Source: Dendronalium phyllosphericum CENA369
GTDB lineage: Bacteria > Cyanobacteriota > Cyanobacteriia > Cyanobacteriales > Nostocaceae
Assembly (NCBI RefSeq): GCF_016056275.1
Contig: NZ_JAECZA010000003.1
Location: 39,648-103,647 of the forward strand
Length of the DNA: 64,000 bases
Direction of reading: 5' to 3'
Numbering within the stretch: position 1 is the first letter of the stretch; every line of letters begins with the position of its first letter. Both the position numbers and the translations under genes were made by a program. A model generated the notes under the pieces. That model made no database searches. It was not told the origin of the DNA and worked only from the letters and a program-made list of their open reading frames with translations. Positions 21,901-31,300 of the stretch are shown here, piece after piece.

Positions 21901-23679
21901 GATATAGTTACAGTAAAAATTGGCGATCGCTTTATTAGAGAAAATGAGTTTAAATATACAATTAATCCTCAAAATCATCATGATTATGATGTATTATTCC
22001 AGGAGTTGGCCGCAAAAACTAAGTTACCCAAAACAATTATTCATTTATGGAATGTCGCACCTATTATTGAACAAGAATTAGAAATTGCAGAAATAGAAAA
22101 AGCTCAAACAACAGGATTTTATAGCCTGCTATTTATTGCCCAAATTTTGGGAAAACAAGAGACTCTAGATGAAGTAAAAATCACAGTTATTTCTAACAAC
22201 TTACAGTCGGTTACAGGAACTGAAGTGCTTTGTCCAGAAAAAGCAACTTTGCTCGGAACAATTAAAGTTATATCTCAAGAATATTCAAATATTAATTGTC
22301 GTAATATCGATGTTATCCTTCCTCCTAGCGGAAGTTGGCAAGAACAACAACTTATAGAAAAATTACTAGCAGAATTGACCGTTGCTGATTCCCAAAAGCT
22401 GATTGCTTATCGAGGCTTAAATCGTTGGGTGCAAACTTTTGAGCCAGTGCGATTCGATAAAACTAACCTAGAAAAGCCTCGACTCAGAGAGAAAGGAGTC
22501 TATTTAATTACAGGTGGACTCGGAGGTGTTGGATTTGTTTTAGCAGCATACTTGGCTAGAACTGTGCAAGCAAAACTACTGTTGCTAGGACGTTCTCCTT
22601 TACCTCAACGAGACGAGTGGGAAAAATGGCTATCTACTCATGATGAGACTGACAGTATTAACCGCAAAATTCGTCAAGTTCAAGAACTCGAAGACTTAGG
22701 TGCAGAAGTTTTGGTGGTGAGTGCTGATGTCAGCAACATAGAACAAATGCAAAGTGCGATCGCGCAAGCCGAACAACAGTTTGGTCAAATTAACGGTGTT
22801 ATCCACGCCGCTGGAATTACTCAAGGGAAATCTTTTGAAGCAATTGAAAAAATAAGTCGCAGCAATTGCGAGCAGCAATTTCAACCAAAAGTATACGGAC
22901 TTTTAGTATTGAACAAAGTCTTGCAAAACAAGAAGCTCGATTTTTGCTTTTTACTCTCTTCTTTGTCTTCTATTTTAGGAGGATTAGGTCATGTTGCTTA
23001 CTCAGCAGCCAATAATTTTATGGATGCTTTTGTACACCAACATAATCAAAGTCATCCTATCTCATGGAGCAGCATAATTTGGGATGGTTGGCAACTTAAT
23101 CAAGCTAACGAACAAAGTATATCTCTGGATGCACCGCGTGAGTTGGCGATTGATACAGAAGAAGGAATAAAAGCTTTTCAAATAATCTTAAATTTTAGTA
23201 ACATTAATAACATTGTTATTTCTACGGCAGATATTCAAGCTAGAATCAAACAATGGATTCAGTTAGAATCATTACAAGAAACAGAGACTCAACAAGCAAA
23301 TTTATTACTACATTCTAGACCTGAGTTACAGAATCCGTATGTTGCTCCTAGAAATGAAATTGAGCAAAATCTGGCGAATATCTGGCAAGAGTTGCTGGGA
23401 ATAAAAAATATAGGACTATATGACAACTTCTTTGAATTAGGAGGAGATTCACTCTTAATAATTCAGGTTCGTAGTAAAATTCTCAAAATATTAAACAAAA
23501 ATTTATCAGTTGCCGAACTATTTGAATATTCAACCATAAGTACCTTGGCTGAATATATCAGCGATCAAAAAATTGCAGAACCAATATTTCAACAAGCTGA
23601 TGAACGCGCCAGCAAAAAAGAAGCGGCTATGCAGGAAAAACGACAATTAATGAAGCAAAGGAGAAAAATAGATGTCTGA
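19000..23679 (+). CDS. Type I PKS module KS-AT-KR-ACP
   Basis: A 1559-aa complete malonate extension module. The KS (about 10-430) has ACSTS Cys near 182, EAHGTGT and NIGHLN. The AT (about 530-850) has GQGAQ, GHSIGEY near 628 and malonyl-type SHAFH. The KR (about 1165-1400) has TGGLGGVG, QPKVYG lysine, LSS serine and YSAAN, so it should reduce the beta-keto group to a hydroxyl. The ACP serine is in GGDS near 1482. There is no DH, ER or C-methyltransferase. Bases 20222-21641 (KS end to post-AT linker) appear identical to 24888-26307 in the next gene. A short repeat at 21681-21711 adds residues after the AT. The basic tail (MQEKRQLMKQRRK) precedes a KS partner. The gene ends eight bases inside the next one. 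Confidence 0.93.
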   Translation: MDNFNTSLNFNEDEIAIIGMSGRFPGAKNVDLFWQNLRDGIESISFFTDEEVVSAGVKPAMINDHNYVKASGILDDIDLFDATFFGFSPREAEITDPQHRLFMECVWQALENAGYNSETYSGSISLFAGVALSTYLLANLYPHRDLMESEDSITIGNEKDFLPTQISYKLNLKGPSINVQTACSTSLVAVHLACQSLMNGESDIALAGGVSVVVPQKLGYRYQQGGIHSPDGHCRAFDAQAKGTNGGNGLGVVVLKRLEDALADGDLIHAVIKSSAVNNDGFLKVGYTAPSVEGQREVILEALALAGVEPETITYVEAHGTGTILGDPIEIKALTQAFSASTNKKGYCALGSVKTNIGHLNTAAGVTGLIKTVLALKHQLIPPSLHFQQPNPEIDFANSPFYVNSKLTPWQTNGTPRRAGVSSFGIGGTNAHVILEQAPAIEPSSPSRTWQLLLLSAKTSTALETATINLATHLKQNPDINLADVAHTLQVGRRAFDHRRLVVCHELEDAVKALTEIESQRILTNHRQPSHCPVIFMFSGQGAQYANMARELYEHEPTFTKHVDNCAVALQPHLGVDIRSLLYPSAEDTLAASVQLQQTAFTQSALFVIEYALAQLFMSWGIQPQAMIGHSIGEYVAATIAGVFSLEDALMIVAKRGQLMQQLPSGSMLAIPLPANEVELLLKENLEIAVINSPSSCVVSGTKQAVAALENQLISQGIECRLLHTSHAFHSQMMQPILEEFVEIVKQVKLHPPSIGFISNVTGRWIEAAQATNPDYWGQHLRQTVRFSEGISQLIRQFEGVFLEVGPGRTLSTLTKQHLSSNAKQQVLSSLRHVKDEQSDVQFLLQTLGRLWLCGVEIDWSGFYAYEQRHRLPLPTYPFERQRFWIESKNPGQDSDVYDGLRLRTSISLDKKPDIADWFYIPFWKPSLLPIQPDHPELVSPKTCTLVFINEYGLGIKLLKQLEKQNQDIVTVKIGDRFIRENEFKYTINPQNHHDYDVLFQELAAKTKLPKTIIHLWNVAPIIEQELEIAEIEKAQTTGFYSLLFIAQILGKQETLDEVKITVISNNLQSVTGTEVLCPEKATLLGTIKVISQEYSNINCRNIDVILPPSGSWQEQQLIEKLLAELTVADSQKLIAYRGLNRWVQTFEPVRFDKTNLEKPRLREKGVYLITGGLGGVGFVLAAYLARTVQAKLLLLGRSPLPQRDEWEKWLSTHDETDSINRKIRQVQELEDLGAEVLVVSADVSNIEQMQSAIAQAEQQFGQINGVIHAAGITQGKSFEAIEKISRSNCEQQFQPKVYGLLVLNKVLQNKKLDFCFLLSSLSSILGGLGHVAYSAANNFMDAFVHQHNQSHPISWSSIIWDGWQLNQANEQSISLDAPRELAIDTEEGIKAFQIILNFSNINNIVISTADIQARIKQWIQLESLQETETQQANLLLHSRPELQNPYVAPRNEIEQNLANIWQELLGIKNIGLYDNFFELGGDSLLIIQVRSKILKILNKNLSVAELFEYSTISTLAEYISDQKIAEPIFQQADERASKKEAAMQEKRQLMKQRRKIDV
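20222..21641 (+). repeat. Copy 1 of a 1.42-kb direct repeat (KS end-AT-linker)
   Basis: Reads as identical by eye to 24888-26307 at a constant offset of 4666 bases with no indels. The bounding mismatches are at 20221/24887 (A/T) and 21642/26308 (C/A). Identity declines gradually upstream over about 180 further bases. The two KR regions downstream have diverged strongly, so the match marks recent gene conversion or an intragenic duplication confined to the AT region. Confidence 0.85.
21681..21711 (+). repeat. Short dispersed repeat inside the PKS post-AT linker
   Basis: TAGCGATGTCTACGACGGGC and the following TACGCCTACGC form a GC-rich patch in otherwise AT-rich DNA. It encodes about nine residues (SDVYDGLRL) that are absent at the same place in modules 1, 3 and 6. 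It resembles a repeat I recall as common in Nostoc-type genomes; that resemblance is from memory. Confidence 0.5.
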
Positions 23680-26600
23680 TCTACAAATGGACAATTCTAT
23701 TAAAGGCATAGCCGTAATCAGTATAGTTGGTCGTTTTCCAAAAGCCAAAAATGTTGATGAATTTTGGGAAAACTTGTGCAAAGGACAAGAGTCAATTTCT
23801 TTTTTCAGCGATGAAGAATTAAAAGCTTCGGGTGTAGATCCGGCATGGCTGAGTAACCCGCAGTATGTCAAAGCTGGTGCGAATATATCAGATATTGAGA
23901 TGTTTGACGCAGCTTTCTTCGATTTTTCGCCAAGAGAAGCTGAAGTCATTGACCCCCAGCACCGTATTCTTCTGGAGTGTGCTTGGTCAGCATTGGAAAA
24001 AGCTGGTTACGAACCTGGATCGAGCAAAAGTTTGACTGGTGTTTATTTGGGAACCAATATGAGTAATTACTTTATGAGTAATTTGAGTTCCCACCCTGAC
24101 CTGAGCGAATTGACTGATTTAATTGCATATGGCAACAGTCAAGACTTTGCTGCCACAAGAGTTTCATATAAATTGAACTTGAAGGGGCCAAGCATCAATA
24201 TTCAAACTTCCTGTTCTACATCGTTAGTTGCTGTTCACTCAGCTTGCCAAGGATTGCTAAACTACGAGTGCGATTTGGCTTTGGCAGGTGGTGTTTCTAT
24301 AGAATCTCTGCAAAAACAAGGTTATTTCTATCAAGAAGGGGATATAACTTCTCCTGATGGTCACTGTCGTGCTTTTGATGCTCAAGCACAAGGAACTGTT
24401 TTCGGGGATGGAATAGGTCTTGTTGTCCTCAAGAGATTAGAAGATGCTTTGGCTGAAGGTGACTATATTCATGCAGTCATCAAAGGTTCAGCCATTAATA
24501 ACGATGGTGCGGCTAAGGTCGGTTATACGGCTCCTAGTGTGAGCGGTCAAGCTGAGGTAATTGCCGAGGCTCAAGCGATCGCAGGCGTTGCTCCCGAAAC
24601 CATCACTTATATTGAGGCTCACGGAACTGGTACAGCCTTGGGAGACCCCATTGAAATTAGTGCTTTGAAAAAAGCGTTTGCAGCCCGCACCAAACAAAAA
24701 GGATATTGTGCGCTGGGTTCGGTAAAGACAAATATTGGGCATTTGAACACAGCAGCAGGCGTAACAGGCTTAATCAAAACAGTCTTGGCATTAAAACATC
24801 AACTCATACCTCCAAGCCTGCACTTTCAACAACCCAACCCAGAAATCGACTTCACCAACAGCCCATTTTACGTCAACAGCAAACTCTCACCTTGGCAAAC
24901 CAACGGCACACCACGCCGCGCAGGCGTGAGTTCATTTGGCATTGGCGGGACTAACGCCCACGTCATCTTAGAACAAGCACCAGCAATTGAGCCTTCGAGT
25001 CCCTCGCGGACTTGGCAATTATTACTCCTGTCAGCCAAAACCAGCACCGCACTAGAAACTGCCACCATCAATTTAGCAACACACCTCAAGCAAAATCCAG
25101 ACATTAACCTCGCAGATGTCGCTCATACTCTCCAAGTCGGTAGGAGAGCATTTGACCATCGTCGCCTAGTAGTTTGCCACGAGCTTGAAGATGCAGTCAA
25201 AGCCCTAACAGAGATTGAATCACAACGAATTTTGACTAATCATCGTCAACCAAGTCACTGTCCAGTCATCTTCATGTTTTCCGGACAAGGAGCGCAATAT
25301 GCGAACATGGCTAGGGAACTGTACGAACATGAACCCACTTTCACCAAACATGTAGATAATTGCGCTGTTGCTTTGCAACCGCACCTCGGTGTTGATATTC
25401 GTTCGCTACTTTATCCCAGTGCCGAAGATACTCTTGCTGCATCAGTGCAACTACAACAAACAGCTTTTACCCAAAGCGCGTTATTTGTCATCGAGTATGC
25501 CCTAGCTCAGTTATTCATGTCCTGGGGCATACAGCCACAAGCAATGATTGGTCATAGCATCGGGGAATATGTTGCAGCAACTATTGCAGGTGTCTTTTCT
25601 TTAGAAGATGCCTTGATGATTGTGGCAAAACGAGGACAACTGATGCAACAGTTACCTTCAGGAAGTATGCTAGCAATTCCCCTGCCAGCAAATGAAGTAG
25701 AGTTGCTGTTAAAGGAAAACTTAGAAATCGCGGTGATTAATAGTCCTTCTTCATGTGTTGTTTCTGGCACAAAACAAGCTGTTGCAGCCTTAGAAAATCA
25801 ATTAATTTCTCAAGGTATTGAATGTCGGCTGTTGCATACATCTCATGCGTTTCATTCACAGATGATGCAGCCAATCTTAGAGGAGTTTGTCGAGATAGTT
25901 AAACAAGTTAAGCTGCATCCACCAAGTATTGGTTTTATTTCTAATGTTACTGGTAGGTGGATTGAAGCTGCACAAGCGACAAATCCTGATTATTGGGGTC
26001 AACATTTGCGTCAAACTGTGAGATTTTCTGAAGGGATATCTCAATTGATACGGCAGTTTGAGGGTGTGTTTCTGGAGGTAGGGCCGGGAAGGACTTTAAG
26101 TACTTTAACAAAACAGCATTTGTCTTCAAACGCTAAACAACAGGTGCTGAGTTCGTTACGCCATGTTAAAGATGAACAATCTGATGTGCAGTTTTTATTG
26201 CAGACGTTAGGTCGGTTGTGGCTTTGTGGTGTGGAAATTGATTGGTCGGGGTTTTATGCTTACGAGCAACGTCATCGTTTGCCTTTGCCTACTTATCCTT
26301 TTGAGCGACAACGATTCTGGATTGATGCTAAATCTCTATCGCCTTCTTTAAATACTAAATCAGCAAGTTTGGATAAGAAACAAGATATTGCTGACTGGTT
26401 TTACGTTCCTTCATGGAAACGCTCTTTGCTGCCAAATTCATTCTCTTCTCAAATAGAATCTACACAGGAAGAATGGCTATTTTTTATTGATGAGTTAGGA
26501 ATCGGTGAAAAATTAATTAATGTACTGAAACAAAAGCAAAATATTATTACAGTCAAGTGTGCAGAACAATTTAGTAAAGTTACTGATGGCGTTTATACAA

Positions 26601-28306
26601 TTAATCAATACAGATGCGAAGATTATGATACTTTGTTTCATGAATTAATTTCAATTGGGAGAGGTCTCCAGAATATTGCTTATTTATGGAGCGTTAATAA
26701 AGTTGAAATAAATCAATCAAAAAAATATTTAGAATTCAATAGTCTGCTGTTTTTAACACAAAGTATATCTAAATTGAAAATTAGCGATCGCTTACAATTT
26801 TGGGTGATATCGAACAACATTCAACAGGTAAATGGTAATGAAAAACTAGACCCACAAAAAGCAGCAATATTAGGTTTATGTAAGGTAATCCCTCAAGAGT
26901 ATCCTAATATTACTTGTCGGTGTATTGATGTTGATTTAACAAACCGCAGAGAGAAGTTGCGTGCGGGGGTTCCCCCCGTTGAGCAAACTTCGGTGGACGC
27001 AGAAAAAAGAGAAGGAGATTATGACAGTATTATTGTTGACCAACTCTCAAATGAGTTAACTGTTGTATCTTTAGACTTGGTTGTTGCTTATCGCGATCGC
27101 TATCGTTGGGTACAAACTTTTGAGCCAATTTACTTAGAGTCAATAGTAGAAGAAAAAACGCCATTAAGAAAACAGGGTGTTTATCTGTTTCCCGGAGGGT
27201 TAGAAGATATTGAAGTTGCGATCGCGCAATATTTAGCAAAAACTTTCCCAGCCAAACTCATATTTATCGAGGATGCAAATTTTCCAGAAAATGATGATTT
27301 TTGGCAATGGCTGGAAACTCACAATCAACAAAATGAAACGAGCCGCAAAATTGAACAATTGCTGGAATTAGAGAAGTTAGGTGCTAAAGTTTTAGTCATC
27401 CGTGTAGACACAAATAATGATGAAAAAATTTATCAAGGCTTTTCGTTAGAAAATATTGGTCAAATTAATGGGGTTATTTATTCGACTGGAATTAAACGCG
27501 AACATTTATTTTGCTCAATTTCTGAAATTAAGTCAATAGAATCAGAAAATGTATTGAACTTCCAGCATCATCAAATTATTCTCTTAGAACAAGTATTACA
27601 AAAACAAAAATTAGATTTTTGTATTGTCTTCTCTTCTTTATCTTCCATTTTAGGAGGATTCGGCTTAGGCTTATATTCGGCAGCTAATTGTTTTTTAGAT
27701 ACCTTTACTAATCGACACAACCAAAATAATTCTTTGCCGTGGTATATTATTAACTGGGATAAATTAGAGATAGAAGTTAACCAAAATCAACAAACAACCG
27801 AGTCAAAATTAGCTATTAATTCCAGAGAAGCTGTAGAAGTATTTAAACGAATATTTGCTTTAGAGCAAGGAAGTCAGATCGTTATTTCTACAGTAGATAT
27901 CAATAACAGAAATCATCATATATTTAATCCCGACTTTCTAGCAAATTCAAAATCTCTTAATTGCTCAGATTCATCTTCGCGCTATTCCAGACCTCAGCTG
28001 AGTAACGCTTATGTTACGCCAACAAATGAGTTGGAACAACAAATTACGGAGATTTGGCAAGAGGTACTTGGAGTTACAGGAGTTGGTATTTTCGATAATT
28101 TCTATGAGTTAGGAGGAGACTCCCTAATTGCAACTCAGCTAGTTTCTCGATTGCGAACAAAGTTTCCTGTAGACTTACCACTACGCGACCTGTTATTACA
28201 AGCAATGATACCAGCTAAACAAGCAGAAATGATTGAGGAACTTATGTTAGCAAAAATTGAAGAATTGTCAGAAGAAGAAGTAGCGGTTATTTTAAATAAT
28301 TCATAA
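23672..28306 (+). CDS. Type I PKS module KS-AT-KR(inactive)-ACP
   Basis: A 1544-aa module. The KS is complete (SCSTS Cys near 181, EAHGTGT, NIGHLN). The AT has GQGAQ, GHSIGEY near 626 and SHAFH, and is identical to that of the preceding gene. The KR region (about 1165-1400) aligns along its length but has lost the nucleotide-binding motif (PGGLEDIE in place of TGGLGGVG) and the catalytic lysine (NFQHHQ in place of PKVxG), although FSS and YSAAN remain. It should leave a beta-keto group. The ACP serine is in GGDS near 1483. The C-terminal KIEELSEEEVAVIL resembles the module 1 tail and faces a condensation domain. The start is preceded by AAAGGAG. A short palindromic repeat (26958-27001) is inserted in frame before the KR. 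Confidence 0.92.
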   Translation: MSDLQMDNSIKGIAVISIVGRFPKAKNVDEFWENLCKGQESISFFSDEELKASGVDPAWLSNPQYVKAGANISDIEMFDAAFFDFSPREAEVIDPQHRILLECAWSALEKAGYEPGSSKSLTGVYLGTNMSNYFMSNLSSHPDLSELTDLIAYGNSQDFAATRVSYKLNLKGPSINIQTSCSTSLVAVHSACQGLLNYECDLALAGGVSIESLQKQGYFYQEGDITSPDGHCRAFDAQAQGTVFGDGIGLVVLKRLEDALAEGDYIHAVIKGSAINNDGAAKVGYTAPSVSGQAEVIAEAQAIAGVAPETITYIEAHGTGTALGDPIEISALKKAFAARTKQKGYCALGSVKTNIGHLNTAAGVTGLIKTVLALKHQLIPPSLHFQQPNPEIDFTNSPFYVNSKLSPWQTNGTPRRAGVSSFGIGGTNAHVILEQAPAIEPSSPSRTWQLLLLSAKTSTALETATINLATHLKQNPDINLADVAHTLQVGRRAFDHRRLVVCHELEDAVKALTEIESQRILTNHRQPSHCPVIFMFSGQGAQYANMARELYEHEPTFTKHVDNCAVALQPHLGVDIRSLLYPSAEDTLAASVQLQQTAFTQSALFVIEYALAQLFMSWGIQPQAMIGHSIGEYVAATIAGVFSLEDALMIVAKRGQLMQQLPSGSMLAIPLPANEVELLLKENLEIAVINSPSSCVVSGTKQAVAALENQLISQGIECRLLHTSHAFHSQMMQPILEEFVEIVKQVKLHPPSIGFISNVTGRWIEAAQATNPDYWGQHLRQTVRFSEGISQLIRQFEGVFLEVGPGRTLSTLTKQHLSSNAKQQVLSSLRHVKDEQSDVQFLLQTLGRLWLCGVEIDWSGFYAYEQRHRLPLPTYPFERQRFWIDAKSLSPSLNTKSASLDKKQDIADWFYVPSWKRSLLPNSFSSQIESTQEEWLFFIDELGIGEKLINVLKQKQNIITVKCAEQFSKVTDGVYTINQYRCEDYDTLFHELISIGRGLQNIAYLWSVNKVEINQSKKYLEFNSLLFLTQSISKLKISDRLQFWVISNNIQQVNGNEKLDPQKAAILGLCKVIPQEYPNITCRCIDVDLTNRREKLRAGVPPVEQTSVDAEKREGDYDSIIVDQLSNELTVVSLDLVVAYRDRYRWVQTFEPIYLESIVEEKTPLRKQGVYLFPGGLEDIEVAIAQYLAKTFPAKLIFIEDANFPENDDFWQWLETHNQQNETSRKIEQLLELEKLGAKVLVIRVDTNNDEKIYQGFSLENIGQINGVIYSTGIKREHLFCSISEIKSIESENVLNFQHHQIILLEQVLQKQKLDFCIVFSSLSSILGGFGLGLYSAANCFLDTFTNRHNQNNSLPWYIINWDKLEIEVNQNQQTTESKLAINSREAVEVFKRIFALEQGSQIVISTVDINNRNHHIFNPDFLANSKSLNCSDSSSRYSRPQLSNAYVTPTNELEQQITEIWQEVLGVTGVGIFDNFYELGGDSLIATQLVSRLRTKFPVDLPLRDLLLQAMIPAKQAEMIEELMLAKIEELSEEEVAVILNNS
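24888..26307 (+). repeat. Copy 2 of the 1.42-kb direct repeat (KS end-AT-linker)
   Basis: Same sequence and frame as 20222-21641. The homogenised block covers the end of the KS, the KS-AT linker, the whole AT and the start of the post-AT linker, and stops near PFERQRFWI, a natural domain boundary. Confidence 0.85.
26958..27001 (+). repeat. Palindromic element with central G/C hairpin, in frame in PKS
   Basis: The outer inverted repeat is TGCGT (26958-26962) / ACGCA (26997-27001), with the inner hairpin CGGGGGTTCCCCCCG at 26964-26978. It encodes about 15 residues (LRAGVPPVEQTSVDA) absent from the other PKS genes here and adds no stop. Confidence 0.65.
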
Positions 28307-28316
28307 TTAATTGGCA

Positions 28317-31300
28317 ATGGATAAACAAAACTCTAATTTATCATCGGCGAAGAAAGCCCTTTTAGAAAAATGGAAGAAAGGAAAGTTTCTAGCTGATACT
28401 ATTCCCAAACGCCAAACATCAGAGAATATTCCCTTATCTTTCTCCCAACAAAGGCTATGGTTTATTGACCAACTTTACCAAGGTAGTCCTTTCTATAATA
28501 TTCCTATCGCTTTGCATATCAAAGGACAACTAAATATTACAGCACTTCAACAAAGCCTCGATGAAATTATCAAGCGTCATGAAGTTTGGCGGACAAATTT
28601 TCAGATTGTCAATGGAGAACCATCCCAAAAGATTACAACTCAATCAACTTGGGATTTACCTATTATTAATCTAGAACATTTATCTGGGAAAAATTGGGAA
28701 GAAGAGGTTAAGCAACTTGTAGCAGAATCAGCCAAAAAACCTTTTAATTTAGCTCAAGGACTTTTAGTTAGAGCAACTTTACTACGCTTGAATGAAGCAG
28801 AACACGTTTTGCTTGTTACCATGCATCACATTATTACAGATGGATGGTCTTGTGATGTCTTCCTGCGGGAGTTATCAACGCTGTACGCGGCTTTCTCGAC
28901 AAATCAGCCTTCTCCCTTAACTGCACTCCCCATCCAGTATGCAGATTTTGCAATTTGGCAACGCGATCGCATTCAAGGTAAATTCTTAGAAACTCAATTA
29001 AATTATTGGCAGCAACAACTCAAAGGTGAGCTACCCGTACTACAATTACCTACAGACCGTCCGCGACCTAGCGTTACATCTTTTACTGGTGCTAAACAAT
29101 ACTTTAATTTATCAAAATCTCTGACAGATGCATTGAAACAATTAAGCCAGCAAGCAGACGCTACTTTATTTATGAGTTTGCTGACAGCATTTAACATATT
29201 ATTATATTACTATACAGACCAAGAAGACATCTTAATTGGTTCTCCAATTGCTAATCGCAATCGAGCCGAATTAGAAGGGATGTTAGGTTTATTTGTTAAT
29301 ACTTTAATATTACGTAATAACCTGAGTGGTAATCCCAGCTTTTTAGAATTTCTCCATCGAGTACGTGAGGTAACACTTGATGCTTATGCACATCAAGATT
29401 TGCCTTTTGAGATGCTTGTAGAAAGATTGCAACCGGAACGCGACTTAAGCAGAAATCCACTTTATGAAGTCATGTTTGTGCTGCAAAATACTCCAGCGAA
29501 TGTGCAAGAAGTTTCTGGTTTAACTTTGCAAACTTTAGAATTTGATAGCGGTACAGCTCAACTAGATATTTTCCTATCGATGTCTGAATTTTCAGAGGGA
29601 TTAACAGGATGTTTGGAATATAATACAGATATTTTTGATTCAACAACGATTACCCAATTTATCAACAATTTTCAAACTTTGTTGGGCAATATAATTGCTA
29701 ATCCAGAGCAACGCCTAAGTGAGTTATCGCTACTAACTGCTTCTGAGCAAGAACAACTATTATTTAAGTTTAATCAAACTCGTACCGATTATCCCCAAAA
29801 TGCATCTCTACATCAATTATTTGAGCAGCAAGTTGAACTAACACCAGACCTAAAAGCATTAATTAGTCAGTCTGAGGAATTAACTTATCGTCAACTTAAC
29901 CACAGAGTTAATCAGCTTGCACATTATTTACAAAAACAGGGTGTAACAAAAGAAACTTTGATTGCTCTATGTCTAGAACGTTCTATAGACATGGTAGTAG
30001 GAATTTTAGCTATTCTCAAAGCTGGTGGTGCATATATTCCTTTAGATCCGAGTTATCCAGTTGAGCGTTTAAATTTTATGCTTTCTGATTCTCAAGCTTC
30101 GTTGTTAATTACCAAGCAAGAGATATTAGAAAAACTATCATTATCTGCGGATAAAGTCGTTTACTTGGATATCCACAAAGATGAAATCGCTAAACAAAAT
30201 CTAGTAAATCCTATTAACACTTCAAAAGCTGATAATCTCGCCTATATTATCTATACTTCTGGCTCAACTGGAACTCCTAAAGGCGTTCTTGGCACTCATC
30301 GCGGTACAGTTAACGGCTTACACTGGTTATGGAAAACTTATCCTTTTACCCCAGAAGAAGTTTGTTGTCAAAAAACAGCTATTAGTTTTGTCGATTCTGT
30401 ATGGGAGATTTTTGCTCCTTTGCTACAAGGAATTCCAACAGTAATTATTAGCAATCCTACTGTACAAGACCCACAGTTATTTATAGAAGCTTTGGCAAAT
30501 TACAAAGTTACTCGGATTATACTTGTACCCTCACTACTCCGCTTACTTTTAGATAATTACAGCCATCTGACCAAGAAATTATCGCAATTAAAAATTTGGA
30601 TAACTAGCGGGGAAGCTCTATCTATTAAGTTAGTGCAAGCTTTCCGAGAATTGATGCCATCGGCAAAACTAATTAACCTTTATGGTTCATCAGAAGTTTC
30701 TGCTAATGCCACTTATTATGACACCAGTTTATTGCCACAAGCAAATAGTGTGCCTATCGGTCGTCCAATTGATAATACTCAGATATATGTCTTAAATCGC
30801 AATTTGCAATTAACACCTATAGGAGTTGCTGGCGAATTTTATATTGGTGGTGACGGGTTGGCAAAGGGTTATTTACATCGTCTGGAATTAACTCAAGAAA
30901 GATTTATTGATAACCCCTTTATTCCAGGAAACAAGCTTTACAAGACTGGTGATATTGTACGTTATCTTAACGACGGTAATATTGAGTATCTTGGTCGCCG
31001 GGACGAACAGGTAAAAATTCGAGGTTTTCGAGTGGAATTGAGTGAAATTGCGGCTGTTCTTGCACAACATCCAGATGTGCAAGAATCTGTTGTAATTGCA
31101 AGCAATGATGCTCAAGAAAATCCCCGTTTAATTGCCTATGTCGTCACAGATAAACAAAATATAGCTACACAATTGCTACCATATTTGCAACAGAAATTGC
31201 CTAATTACATGCAACCGTTTGCTTTCATTGTCCTCGATAAGCTTCCATTAACACCCAATGGCAAAGTAGATAGGCGCTCTTTACCAACTAATGAAGTTAT

